Shown here one piece after another: positions 6,915 through 14,764 of a DNA stretch of 45,713 bases. The position numbers and the translations under genes are program-made. Under the pieces are notes generated by a model. It made no database searches and was not told the origin of the DNA. It saw nothing but the letters and a program-made list of their open reading frames with translations. Numbering within the stretch: position 1 is the stretch's first letter; every line of letters begins with the position of its first letter. The stretch covers positions 1 to 45,713 of the forward strand of contig NZ_JAELTO010000024.1 of assembly GCF_016428875.1 (NCBI RefSeq). Direction: 5' to 3'. The stretch comes from Xylophilus sp. ASV27. Lineage in GTDB: Bacteria; Pseudomonadota; Gammaproteobacteria; Burkholderiales; Burkholderiaceae_C.

Positions 6915-7568
6915 ATGAGTACATCGATGGATCTGATCAAGCCGCTGGTCACGCTGGTGGCCATCGTCAACCCGCTGGCCATCGTGCCCTTCTTCATCCA
7001 CTACACCCAGGGCTACAGCGACGCGCAGCGCCGCCGCACGGTGCGCATGTCGGCCTTCAGCGCGTTCGTGGTCATCGCGGTCAGCGCGCTGCTCGGGCTG
7101 CAGCTGCTGTCCTTCTTCGGCATCTCCATCGCCAGTTTCCAGGTCGGCGGCGGCATGCTGCTGCTGATGAGCTCCATGTCCATGCTCAACGCCAAGCCGG
7201 CCGAGAGCCAGACCAACGCCGACGAGCTGCGCGCCACCGAGGTGAAGGCCTCGATGGGCGCCTCCATCGCGGTGGTGCCGCTGACCATCCCGCTGCTCAC
7301 CGGCCCGGCCGCGATCTCGACCGTGGTGATCTATGCCGACAAGGCGCAGCACCTGTGGGAGCTGGCGCTGCTGGTCGGCTATGGCGTCGTGGTGGCGCTG
7401 GCGACCGCGCTCGCCTTCTCGCTGGCGCAGCCGATTGCGCGCGTACTCGGCAAGACCGGCATCAACATCATGACGCGGCTGATGGGCCTGATCCTGGCCG
7501 CGCTCGCGGTCGAGGTGATGGCCGACGGGCTCGGCAAGCTGTTCCCGATCCTGTCGAGGGCATCCTGA
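6915..7568 (+). CDS. MarC family integral membrane protein
   Basis: A 217-residue membrane protein of the MarC/UPF0056 family, with the family's IVNPLAIVPFFI opening, the loop MSMLNAKPAE, and the VPLTIPLLTGPAAISTVVIY motif between helices; about six membrane segments. The biochemical role of the family is not established. It lies between btuC and btuD, and its TGA overlaps the btuD ATG (TGATG), so it is translated with the B12 transporter. ATG 6915 or 6927 can serve as start; AAGG lies 9 nt before the first. Confidence 0.9.
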   Translation: MSTSMDLIKPLVTLVAIVNPLAIVPFFIHYTQGYSDAQRRRTVRMSAFSAFVVIAVSALLGLQLLSFFGISIASFQVGGGMLLLMSSMSMLNAKPAESQTNADELRATEVKASMGASIAVVPLTIPLLTGPAAISTVVIYADKAQHLWELALLVGYGVVVALATALAFSLAQPIARVLGKTGINIMTRLMGLILAALAVEVMADGLGKLFPILSRAS

Positions 7569-8338
7569 TGCGCGCGGCCGCGCTGCAGGCGCGCGCCGTG
7601 CAGGCGCGGCTGGGCCGGGCCGAGGTGCTGCACGGCATCGACCTGGCGCTGCCCGCCGGCCGCTGGACCAGCATCGTCGGCCCCAACGGCGCGGGCAAAT
7701 CCACGCTGCTCAAGCTGCTGGCGGGGCTGGTGCCCTGCAGCGGCGGCGCGGTCGCGCTGCAGGGCCGGCCGCTGGCGCAGTGGCCTGGCAGCGCGCGCGC
7801 GCGCGAGGTGGCCTGGCTCGGCCAGGGCGAGGGCGGCGCGGACGACCTGAACGCCTACGACGTCGCCATGCTCGGCCGGCTGCCGCACCGGCCCTGGCTG
7901 GCGCCGCCGGGCCCGGCCGACCATGCGGCGGTGGAGCGCGCGCTGCGCGCAACGCACGCCTGGGACTGGCGCGATCGCGCGCTGGGCGAGCTCTCCGGCG
8001 GCGAGCGCCAGCGCGTGCTGCTGGCGCGCGCGCTGGCGGTGGAGGCGCCGGTGCTGCTGATGGACGAACCCCTGGCCAATCTCGACCCGCCGCACCAGGC
8101 CGACTGGCTGGCCGCCGTGCGCCGGCGCGTGGATGCGGGCGGCACCGTCGTCAGCGTGCTGCACGAGATCGGTTTCGCGCTGCAGGCCGACGAGGTGGTG
8201 GTGCTGCAGGCCGGGCGCGTGGCGCATGCCGGCGCCGCCGCCGACGCCGCCACGCACCGCGCGCTGGAGGCGGTGTTCCAGAACCGCATCGCCATCCTGG
8301 CCGTGCAGGGCCAGTGGGTGGCGCTGCCGCGCCCCTGA
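7568..8338 (+). CDS. btuD: Vitamin B12 ABC transporter ATP-binding protein BtuD
   Basis: Cytoplasmic ATPase that drives BtuC. The 256-residue protein has Walker A GPNGAGKS (38-45), Q-loop GQGEGG, signature LSGGERQ (142-148), Walker B VLLMDEP (162-168), D-loop NLD and the switch histidine in VLHEIGFAL. All catalytic residues are present. Membership in the btu set is inferred from riboswitch-linked position and family. Start overlaps the preceding stop by one base; a 18-nt gap with GAGGA leads to cobO. Confidence 0.92.
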   Translation: MRAAALQARAVQARLGRAEVLHGIDLALPAGRWTSIVGPNGAGKSTLLKLLAGLVPCSGGAVALQGRPLAQWPGSARAREVAWLGQGEGGADDLNAYDVAMLGRLPHRPWLAPPGPADHAAVERALRATHAWDWRDRALGELSGGERQRVLLARALAVEAPVLLMDEPLANLDPPHQADWLAAVRRRVDAGGTVVSVLHEIGFALQADEVVVLQAGRVAHAGAAADAATHRALEAVFQNRIAILAVQGQWVALPRP

Positions 8339-8356
8339 AACATCCGAGGACACCCC

Positions 8357-8926
8357 ATGCAGATCGAAACCCCGCCCTCCGTCAAGCCCTACGAGAAGCC
8401 CGAGGGCGAGCGCCGCGGCCTGGTGCTGGTGAACACCGGCGACGGCAAGGGCAAGAGCACGGCCGCCTTCGGCCTGGCGCTGAGGGCGCATGGCCGCGGC
8501 AAGGCCGTGAAGATCTACCAGTTCATGAAAGTGCCGAGCGCGCGCTTCGGCGAGCACCGCATGTTCGAGCAGATCGGCATCCCGATCGAGGGGCTGGGCG
8601 ACGGCTTCAGCTGGAAGAGCCAGGACCTGGAGCGCAGCGCGCAACTGGCGCGCGAGGGCTGGGCGCGGGCGCGCGCGGCGATCCTCTCGGGCGCATACTT
8701 CCTGGTGGTGCTCGACGAGATCACCTATCCGCTGATCTACGGCTGGCTGCCGCTGCCGGCGGTGCTGGAGACCCTGCGCGAGCGCCCCCGCGACGTCCAC
8801 GTAATGCTGACCGGACGCCGCTGCCCGCCCGAGATAATCGCGCTGGCCGACACCGTGACCGAGATGCAGATGATCAAGCATGCGTTCAAGGCCGGCATTC
8901 CCGCACAGCGGGGCATCGAGGACTGA
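8357..8926 (+). CDS. cobO: Cob(I)yrinic acid a,c-diamide adenosyltransferase CobO
   Basis: Transfers the adenosyl group of ATP to the cobalt of reduced corrinoids. The 189-residue protein matches the CobA/CobO/BtuR family in length and motifs: P-loop [10 protein letters not shown] (27-36), [29 protein letters not shown] and [25 protein letters not shown] precedes the ATG at a good distance. The enzyme needs a Co(I) substrate, so a reductase must feed it. The 3' end of the gene is part of a strong terminator stem (8911-8950). Confidence 0.94.
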   Translation: MQIETPPSVKPYEKPEGERRGLVLVNTGDGKGKSTAAFGLALRAHGRGKAVKIYQFMKVPSARFGEHRMFEQIGIPIEGLGDGFSWKSQDLERSAQLAREGWARARAAILSGAYFLVVLDEITYPLIYGWLPLPAVLETLRERPRDVHVMLTGRRCPPEIIALADTVTEMQMIKHAFKAGIPAQRGIED

Positions 8927-8950
8927 GCCGCCTCGCTGCCCGCGTTTTTT
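8911..8950 (+). terminator. Strong intrinsic terminator overlapping the cobO stop codon
   Basis: GGGCA-T-CGAGG (8911-8921) pairs with CCTCG-C-TGCCC (8931-8941), with one internal mismatch, then GCG and six T's (8945-8950). The loop contains the cobO TGA. It divides the cobalamin locus into an upper block (btuB to cobO) and a lower block (PepSY protein to cobQ). Confidence 0.78.
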
Positions 8951-8971
8951 CCGAAGGCAACCGCAGCGCAT

Positions 8972-10465
8972 ATGGGTATGAAGAAGGTCGTGGTCAGCCT
9001 GCACCAGATGCTGGGCGTGGTCCTGGCCTTGCTGCTGCTGGCCTGGATGGTGGGCGGCCTGGTGCTGCACTTCGTGCCTTTCGGCGCGTCGGTCCTGGCC
9101 GAGCGCCTGACCGCGCTGCCGCCGTTGCAGGCGCTGCCCGGCTGCTGCCTGACCGCGCAGCAGGCCGCCCGGCGCGCCGGCCTGCTGGCCACCGAGGGCC
9201 GCCTGAGCCTGCACGGCGGCGTGCCGGTGTGGCGCCTGCTGGTCCGCGAGCCGGGCAGTGACGATGCGCCGCGCTGGACGGTGCTCGATGCGCGCAGCGC
9301 CGCCGCGCTGCCGCCCCTGTCCGAATCCCAGGCCGCCGCGGTGGCCGAGGCCTTCAGCGGCCGGCGCATGCTGCAGACGGACTGGCTCGACAGCGATCCC
9401 TGGACCCGCTCCCCGGAGCTCGATCCCTACCGGCCGCTGGTCAAGGTCACGCTCGACGGTGACGACGGCCTGCAACTGTACGTCTCCGTCGGCGCGGCCG
9501 AGGTGGTGCGCAGCACGCGCTTGGCCGAGCGCTTCTGGTCCCGGCTGGGCAGCGCGCCGCATTGGCTCGACCCCACCGTGCCGCGGTCGCCGGCGCGGCC
9601 CTGGCACCAGATGGTCGTCGGGCTGCTGCTGGCCGCCGCCACTCTGGCTCTGGGCCTGGGCCAGTTCCTGCTGTACCGGCTCGGCTGGATTCCCGCGCGG
9701 GCCGGCCTGCGCTGGTACCAGCTCGCCGGGCTGGTGGCCGTGGCCTGCGCGCTCAGTTGGATGTTCACGGGGTCGCTGGACATGGAGCAGGACTTCGGGG
9801 CGACGCCTCTGGCGCGCGCGATGCCGTCCGCCGAGGCCACGCTCGACCCCAGCCGGGCATTGGCGCAGGCGCAGTTGCGCGGCATCGCGGTGCGCGAACT
9901 CGACCTGCTGCAGGTGGCCGGCCAGGCCTGGTACCTGCTGCGCGAGGCAGGACGGCGGCAGATGCTGCTGCGGGCCGATGCCGGCGCCTCCCTGGAGCCC
10001 TTGCCGGTGCTGCCCGAGGCCACGGTGGCGCGGGCGCTGAGCGCGCTGCGCCCGCAGTCCGGCGCCCCCTCGCTGCGCCGCCTCGACGCCTATGACGAGC
10101 AGTACTACCTCTGCCATCGCGCCTGGATCTGCCGCCAGCAGGAGCGGCCGCTGCCGGCGTGGCGCGCCGACTGGGCCGACGGCGCGCGCGCCTACGCCGA
10201 CCCGGCCTCGGCCCGCGTGCTGCTGAACAGCCCTGCGCCCGCAGCCTTGCCGCGCTGGCGCTACCCCGGCCTGCACGGCCTGACGGAGGTGCCGCCGTGG
10301 GCGCGCGCCGGGCTGTGCCACGGCGTGGTGCTGGGCCTATCGCTGCTGGGCCTGGGGCTGTGCCTGGGCGTGCTCGCGGCCGCCTGGCAGGCGCTGCGGC
10401 CGGGCCTGCCGGAGCGCCGGCAGCCCGCGGCAGGCAGCCCCGGCGCCGGGACGCTGGCATCGTGA
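8972..10465 (+). CDS. PepSY-associated TM protein (possible membrane reductase)
   Basis: A 497-residue inner-membrane protein with a first helix at about 10-32 (HQMLGVVLALLLLAWMVGGLVL), a large periplasmic region with PepSY-like sequence, a mid-protein helix pair (WHQMVVGLLLAAATLALGLGQFLLYRLGW; GLVAVACALSWMFTG) and a last helix before the C-terminus. The family includes PiuB/FoxB-type ferrisiderophore reductases that use membrane haem and histidines. Several histidines (H11, WHQMV, LCHGVV) sit at membrane borders. Seen here: position between cobO and cbiB with a 4-nt overlap to cbiB. Inferred: a redox step on corrinoids. Alternative: an unrelated assembly factor. Confidence 0.8.
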   Translation: MGMKKVVVSLHQMLGVVLALLLLAWMVGGLVLHFVPFGASVLAERLTALPPLQALPGCCLTAQQAARRAGLLATEGRLSLHGGVPVWRLLVREPGSDDAPRWTVLDARSAAALPPLSESQAAAVAEAFSGRRMLQTDWLDSDPWTRSPELDPYRPLVKVTLDGDDGLQLYVSVGAAEVVRSTRLAERFWSRLGSAPHWLDPTVPRSPARPWHQMVVGLLLAAATLALGLGQFLLYRLGWIPARAGLRWYQLAGLVAVACALSWMFTGSLDMEQDFGATPLARAMPSAEATLDPSRALAQAQLRGIAVRELDLLQVAGQAWYLLREAGRRQMLLRADAGASLEPLPVLPEATVARALSALRPQSGAPSLRRLDAYDEQYYLCHRAWICRQQERPLPAWRADWADGARAYADPASARVLLNSPAPAALPRWRYPGLHGLTEVPPWARAGLCHGVVLGLSLLGLGLCLGVLAAAWQALRPGLPERRQPAAGSPGAGTLAS

Positions 10466-11427
10466 ACGGCCTGCTGCCGGCCGGCGCCTGGATGGCGCTG
10501 GTGCCGCCGCTGGCACTGCTGGTGGACCGCCTGTGGGGCGAGCCGCGCGCGGCCTGGCACCCGGTGGTGTGGATCGGGCACTACCTGGGCCGTGCCGGGC
10601 GCCGCATCGCGCCGGCCGCCGGCAGCGTGCCGCCGTCGCCCGACTACCGGCGCCTGCTGCTCGGCGCGCTGGCCTGGTGGGCGGGCGCCGCGACCGTCTG
10701 GTGCGTGGCGGCCGTGGTGCAGCAGGGGGTGTCGCGGCTGCCTGGCTGGGTGGCGCTGCCGCTGCTGGCACTGCTGCTCAAGCCCCTGCTCGCCTGGCGC
10801 ATGCTGCGCGAGGAAGTGGCGGCGGTCGAAGCCGCGCTGGCGCAATCGCTGGCTGCCGGCCGCGCCCGGCTCGCGCGGCTGGTCAGCCGCGACGTGAGCG
10901 CGCTGTCGGCGGCCGAGGTGCGCGAAAGCGCCATCGAGACGCTGGCGGAGAACCTCAACGACTCGGTGCTCGCGCCGCTGTTCTGGTTCGTGCTGCTGGG
11001 CCTGCCCGGCGCCGCGCTCTACCGCTTCGCCAACACCGCCGACGCCATGTGGGGCTACCGCGGCCGCTGGGAATGGGCCGGCAAGTGGGCCGCCTGGGCG
11101 GACGACCTGCTGTCCTGGCTGCCCGCGCGCATCACGGCCGCGCTGTTGCTGCTGGGCGCCCCCGCTGCCGCATGGCGCGCGCTGCCGGCCGAGGCGCGCC
11201 GCACCGCCTCGCCCAACGGCGGCTGGCCCATGGGCGCCATGGCGCTGCGGCTGGGCGTGCGCCTGGGCAAGCCCGGGGTCTATGTGCTCAACCCGGCGGC
11301 GCGCGAGCCGGATGCCGGCGACGTCGCCCGTGCCGGGAAATATGCATCAAAAGTGGTTGTAGCCCATGTAATACCTGGGGTGTTAGCTATTGTTTTGATA
11401 GTGATGAGCCGCGCATGGTGGCCGTGA
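10462..11427 (+). CDS. cbiB: Adenosylcobinamide-phosphate synthase CbiB, C-terminus encoded by a repeat element
   Basis: Membrane enzyme that joins adenosylcobyric acid with aminopropanol phosphate (also called CobD in the Pseudomonas nomenclature). The 321-residue length is normal. Motifs: LLVDRLWGEPRAAWHPVVWIG, AEVRESAIETLAENLNDSVLAPLFW, YRFANTADAMWGYRG, WADDLLSWLPARITA and TASPNGGWPMGAMALRLGV. The GTG start overlaps the previous TGA by 4 nt. The last about 25 residues, a hydrophobic tail (KVVVAHVIPGVLAIVLIVM), come from copy B of the dispersed repeat, so the element appears to have replaced or rebuilt the C-terminal helix. Overlaps cobD by 13 nt. Confidence 0.93.
   Translation: MNGLLPAGAWMALVPPLALLVDRLWGEPRAAWHPVVWIGHYLGRAGRRIAPAAGSVPPSPDYRRLLLGALAWWAGAATVWCVAAVVQQGVSRLPGWVALPLLALLLKPLLAWRMLREEVAAVEAALAQSLAAGRARLARLVSRDVSALSAAEVRESAIETLAENLNDSVLAPLFWFVLLGLPGAALYRFANTADAMWGYRGRWEWAGKWAAWADDLLSWLPARITAALLLLGAPAAAWRALPAEARRTASPNGGWPMGAMALRLGVRLGKPGVYVLNPAAREPDAGDVARAGKYASKVVVAHVIPGVLAIVLIVMSRAWWP
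11346..11404 (+). repeat. Two-hairpin dispersed repeat, copy B, in frame at the 3' end of cbiB
   Basis: Starts ATCAAAAGTGG. Stem 1 is decayed to CCCA...TGGG, and stem 2 GCTAT-tgttttg-ATAG persists (from 11386). It matches the intergenic copy at 24763 at about 39 of 57 aligned positions and is read in the same phase as the copy in cobU. Confidence 0.82.
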
Positions 11428-12410
11428 GCGGGGCCGCGCTCCCGCGCCGCGCGCACGGCGGCCCCGACGCCGCGGGCGCCGCGCCATTCGACTTCTCGAC
11501 CAATGCCAATGCCTGCGGCCCCTGCCCGCAGGCGCTGGCGCGGGTACAGGCAGCCGATGCCACCCGCTACCCCGACCCGGCCTACCAGGCGCTGCGCGAG
11601 CGCCTGGCCGCGCGCCACGGCGTGGCGCCCGCGCGCATCGTGCTGGCGGCCAGCGCCAGCGAAGCCATCTTCCGCCTCACGGCCCGCGCCGCGCAGCGCG
11701 GCCTGCGCCGGGTGGCGCTGCCGGCGCATGCCTATGGCGACTATGCGCATGCGGCCCAGGCCTGGGGCCTGGACGTCGAGCCTGGCCCAGGGGAGGGCGC
11801 CGTGCTGCGCTGGCAGTGCGACCCGTCCAGCCCGCTCGGCCAGCCCGACCCGCCCGGGCCCGGCGGCCTGCGCGTGCTCGACCGCGCCTACGCGCCCCTG
11901 CGTCTGAGCGGCGCGGACCCGTGGAGCCGCGCCGCGCTGGAGCCGGTCTGGCAGCTCTGGAGCCCGAACAAGGCGCTGGGCCTGACGGGCGTGCGCGCCG
12001 CCTACCTGGTGGCGCCCGAGGGCGGCGGGGGCGAGGCCGCCGCACTGGAGCGGCTGGCCCCGTCCTGGCCGCTGGGCGCGCACGGCGTGGCCCTGCTGCA
12101 GGCCTGGTGCGAGCCTGCCGTGGCGGCCTGGCTGGCGCAGAGCCTGGCCACGCTGCGCTCATGGAAGGCGCAGCAGCAGGCGCTGTGCACCGGTTTTGGC
12201 TGGACCTGCCTGCCCAGCGAAGCCAACTTCTTCTGCGCCCGGGTGCCGGGCGGTGGGACGGCGCCGCTGCTGCGGCGGCTGCGCCGGGCCGGCGTCCGGC
12301 TGCGCGACGCCGCCTCCTTCGGCCTGCCGGGCCACGTGCGCCTGGGGGTGCTGCCGCCGCAGGGGCAGGCCGCGCTGGCGGCGGCGCTGCGGGCGGAGGG
12401 CGCGCCGTAA
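11415..12410 (+). CDS. cobD: Threonine-phosphate decarboxylase-like PLP enzyme (CobD/CobC)
   Basis: PLP enzyme of the L_thr_O3P_dcar group, which makes (R)-1-aminopropan-2-yl phosphate, the linker used by CbiB; named CobD in Salmonella and CobC in Pseudomonas denitrificans. The 331-residue protein shows FDFSTNANACGPC near the N-terminus (family: DFSxNxNPxGPP), TRYPDPAY, the LAASASEAIFRL segment, DRAYAPL, and the PLP lysine K186 in SPNKALGLTGVRAAY. PGHVRLGV near the end carries the carboxylate-binding arginine. It is a little shorter than Salmonella CobD. Start overlaps cbiB by 13 nt. Confidence 0.88.
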   Translation: MVAVSGAALPRRAHGGPDAAGAAPFDFSTNANACGPCPQALARVQAADATRYPDPAYQALRERLAARHGVAPARIVLAASASEAIFRLTARAAQRGLRRVALPAHAYGDYAHAAQAWGLDVEPGPGEGAVLRWQCDPSSPLGQPDPPGPGGLRVLDRAYAPLRLSGADPWSRAALEPVWQLWSPNKALGLTGVRAAYLVAPEGGGGEAAALERLAPSWPLGAHGVALLQAWCEPAVAAWLAQSLATLRSWKAQQQALCTGFGWTCLPSEANFFCARVPGGGTAPLLRRLRRAGVRLRDAASFGLPGHVRLGVLPPQGQAALAAALRAEGAP

Positions 12411-12441
12411 GATCAGGCTTTCCATTCGCAGAAAGTCCGAC

Positions 12442-13002
12442 GTGGCCCAGGCCGACAGCGACAACCCCCGCTCCGTAGCCCTGTACTGGGACTTCGAGAA
12501 CCTGCACGCCAGCCTGTTCGAGGAGCGCTACGGCGAGGGCGCCTATGGCCGGCCCGACGGGCGCTTCCGGCTGCAGGAGCCGCTGGTGGACGTGCCGGCC
12601 GTGCTGGAGCGCGTGGCCGCCTTCGGGCCCATCGCCATCCATCGCGCCTACTGCAACTGGCAGTTCTTCGGCCGCTACCGCGACGCGCTGCTGCAGGCCT
12701 CGATGGAGCTGGTGCAACTGTTCCCGCCGGGCGCCTCGGCCAAGAACGGCGCCGACATCCAGCTGTGCCTGGACGCGGTGGACGACCTGCAGCGCCACGC
12801 GCACATCGGCACCGTGGTGGTGGTCGGCGGCGACAGCGACTTCATGCCGGTGTCGCACCGCATCAAGGCCGCCGGCCGCAGCCTGGTGGGCATCGGCACG
12901 CGCAAGTCCACCAACCGGCACTGGGCCAGGAGCTGCCATGCCTTCCTGTACTACGACGACTGGGCCACGCCGCCGCCCGCGGATGGCGCGGCCCCGCCAT
13001 GA
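12442..13002 (+). CDS. NYN-domain (PIN-like) nuclease family protein
   Basis: A 186-residue protein with the NYN/LabA-DUF88 pattern: VALYWDFENLHAS (first acidic residue D17), NGADIQLCLDAVDDL (middle acidic residues) and VVVVGGDSDFMPVSHRIK (last acidic pair). The acidic centre is complete, which suggests metal-dependent RNase activity; the target is unknown. The GTG start is chosen because homology begins there; the frame extends upstream in cobD without meaning. Its TGA overlaps the cobQ ATG by 4 nt, so it is translated with cobalamin genes although nothing in the family suggests a role in B12 synthesis. Confidence 0.87.
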   Translation: MAQADSDNPRSVALYWDFENLHASLFEERYGEGAYGRPDGRFRLQEPLVDVPAVLERVAAFGPIAIHRAYCNWQFFGRYRDALLQASMELVQLFPPGASAKNGADIQLCLDAVDDLQRHAHIGTVVVVGGDSDFMPVSHRIKAAGRSLVGIGTRKSTNRHWARSCHAFLYYDDWATPPPADGAAPP

Positions 13003-14486
13003 CGGCGCGCTGCGTGATGGTGCTAGGCACCACCAGCGGTGCGGGCAAGAGCTGGCTGGCCACCGCGCTGTGCCGCTGGTATGCCGACCAGGGCTGCAAG
13101 GTCGCGCCCTTCAAGGCGCAGAACATGAGCAACAACGCGCGCGTGGTCGCCGGCCCGGGCGGCGTCTACGGCGAGATCGGCAGCGCCCAGTACTTCCAGG
13201 CGCTGGCCGCGCGTGCCGTGCCCGACGTGCGCATGAACCCGCTGCTGCTCAAGCCCGAGGCCGACACCCGCAGCCAGGTCGTGCTGCTGGGCCAGGTCAG
13301 CGATGAGCTGTCGCGCCTGCCCTGGCGCGGCCGCAGCGCGCGCGTCTGGCCCGTGATCGCGCAGGCGCTGGACGCGCTGCGCGAGGAGAACGACGTCGTC
13401 GTCATCGAAGGCGCGGGCTCGCCGGCCGAGATCAACCTGCACGCCAGCGACGTCGTCAACATGCGCGTGGCGCGCCATGTCCATGCCGATTGCCTGCTGG
13501 TGGCCGACATCGACCGCGGCGGCGCCTTTGCCCACCTGTACGGCACCTGGGCGCTGCTGCCGCAGGACGAGCGCGCCCACCTCAAGGGCTTCGTGCTCAA
13601 CAAGTTCCGGGGCGACGCCGCGCTGCTGGCGCCCGGCCCCGAGATGCTGCAGCAGCTCACCGGGGTGCCCACGGTGGCCGTCATCCCCATGCAGTGGCGG
13701 CACGGCCTGCCCGAAGAGGACGGCCTGTTCGATGAGCGTGCGAGCAGCGGCGGCGGCGTGGTCCACACCCGCATTGCCGTCGTCGCCTATCCGCGCATCA
13801 GCAACCTGGACGAATTCCAGCCGCTCAAGAACATGCCCGGCGTGCGCCTGCAATGGGTGCGCAGCCCGGCAGAGCTGCAGGGCGCCGACTGGATCGTGCT
13901 GCCCGGCTCCAAGGCCACGGCGGCCGACCTGGCCTGGCTGCGCGCACAGGGCCTGGACCAGGCCATCAACGCCCACGCCGCCGCGGGCGGCCGGGTGCTG
14001 GGCGTCTGCGGCGGCCTGCAGATGCTGGGAGAGGCGCTGGTCGATCCGCACGGCATCGACGGCAACGCGCCCGGCCTGGGCCTGCTGCCGCTGGTCACCG
14101 TGTTCGAGCCAGCCAAGACCGTGCGCCCGGTGCGCACTGCGTTTGGCGCGCTCGGCGGCGCCTGGAGCGCGCTCTCGGGGGTGGCGGTGCAGGGCTACGA
14201 GATCCACCACGGACAGACCGCCCAGCACCCCGCGATGGCCGCCGCCGGCGACCTGGCGCACGCCGCCATGCCCGACGGGCTGGCCTGGCGCAACCAGCGC
14301 GGCAACGTGCTCGGTGTCTACCTGCACGGCCTGTTCGAGGACGGCGCCGTGCTGCAGGCGCTGTTCGGCACCGGCGTGCCGACGCTGGACAGCGTGCTCG
14401 ATGGGCTGGCGCGCGGGGTGGACGAATGGTTCGAACCCGGAGTGCTGCGGGGCATGCAGGCAGAGGCCGCCTGCGCGCCTGCATGA
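12999..14486 (+). CDS. cobQ: Cobyric acid synthase CobQ
   Basis: Glutamine-dependent amidase that adds four amide groups to adenosylcobyrinic acid a,c-diamide. The 495-residue protein has the N-terminal dethiobiotin-synthetase-like ATPase (VLGTTSGAGKSWLATALCRW; PFKAQNMSNNARV; EGAGSPAEINL; ADIDRGGAFAHLYGTW) and a C-terminal class I amidotransferase domain with nucleophile C337 in GVCGGLQMLG and late histidines in YEIHHGQT and GVYLHGLFED. Last gene of the lower cobalamin block; cobS, cobT and the phosphatase are not in this window. Confidence 0.95.
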   Translation: MTARCVMVLGTTSGAGKSWLATALCRWYADQGCKVAPFKAQNMSNNARVVAGPGGVYGEIGSAQYFQALAARAVPDVRMNPLLLKPEADTRSQVVLLGQVSDELSRLPWRGRSARVWPVIAQALDALREENDVVVIEGAGSPAEINLHASDVVNMRVARHVHADCLLVADIDRGGAFAHLYGTWALLPQDERAHLKGFVLNKFRGDAALLAPGPEMLQQLTGVPTVAVIPMQWRHGLPEEDGLFDERASSGGGVVHTRIAVVAYPRISNLDEFQPLKNMPGVRLQWVRSPAELQGADWIVLPGSKATAADLAWLRAQGLDQAINAHAAAGGRVLGVCGGLQMLGEALVDPHGIDGNAPGLGLLPLVTVFEPAKTVRPVRTAFGALGGAWSALSGVAVQGYEIHHGQTAQHPAMAAAGDLAHAAMPDGLAWRNQRGNVLGVYLHGLFEDGAVLQALFGTGVPTLDSVLDGLARGVDEWFEPGVLRGMQAEAACAPA

Positions 14487-14510
14487 AATTCAACGTCACA
14501 AGGAGAATGC

Positions 14511-14750
14511 ATGGGTTTTTCATTGGAAGAGCGCGCCGCGCTGCTGGGCGTCAAGGGCGTGGGCCCCACGGTCGTGGCACGGCTGGAGCAGATGGGCTTC
14601 ATATCGCTCGCGCAATTGGGCAAGGCCAACGCGCTGGACATCGTGTCCAGGGCGTCGGAGATCGTGGGTTCCTCCTGCTGGAAGAACAGTCCGCAGGCCC
14701 GGGCGGCGATTCAGGCCGCCATCGCACTGGCGCGGTCCCGCGGCTCCTGA
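14511..14750 (+). CDS. Small helix-hairpin-helix protein
   Basis: A 79-residue protein with one clear HhH-like motif, LLGVKGVGPTVVARLEQMGF, followed by a second helical part (LGKANALDIVSRASEIVGSS) and a short tail with many alanines. Such motifs bind DNA backbone non-specifically; related small proteins are annotated only as HhH-domain or Cdd1-like. AGGAG lies at 14501-14505, a good spacing for the ATG at 14511. It is 24 nt after cobQ and might be co-transcribed. No specific function can be assigned. Confidence 0.8.
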   Translation: MGFSLEERAALLGVKGVGPTVVARLEQMGFISLAQLGKANALDIVSRASEIVGSSCWKNSPQARAAIQAAIALARSRGS

Positions 14751-14764
14751 GCGTCAATTGAGCG

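Noticed and set aside
7379-10321. A 980-codon open frame antisense to btuD, cobO and the PepSY gene
   Set aside because: High GC leaves few stops in shadow frames; the translation is low complexity, rich in Arg/Gln/His, and has no domain. The sense-strand genes are clear.
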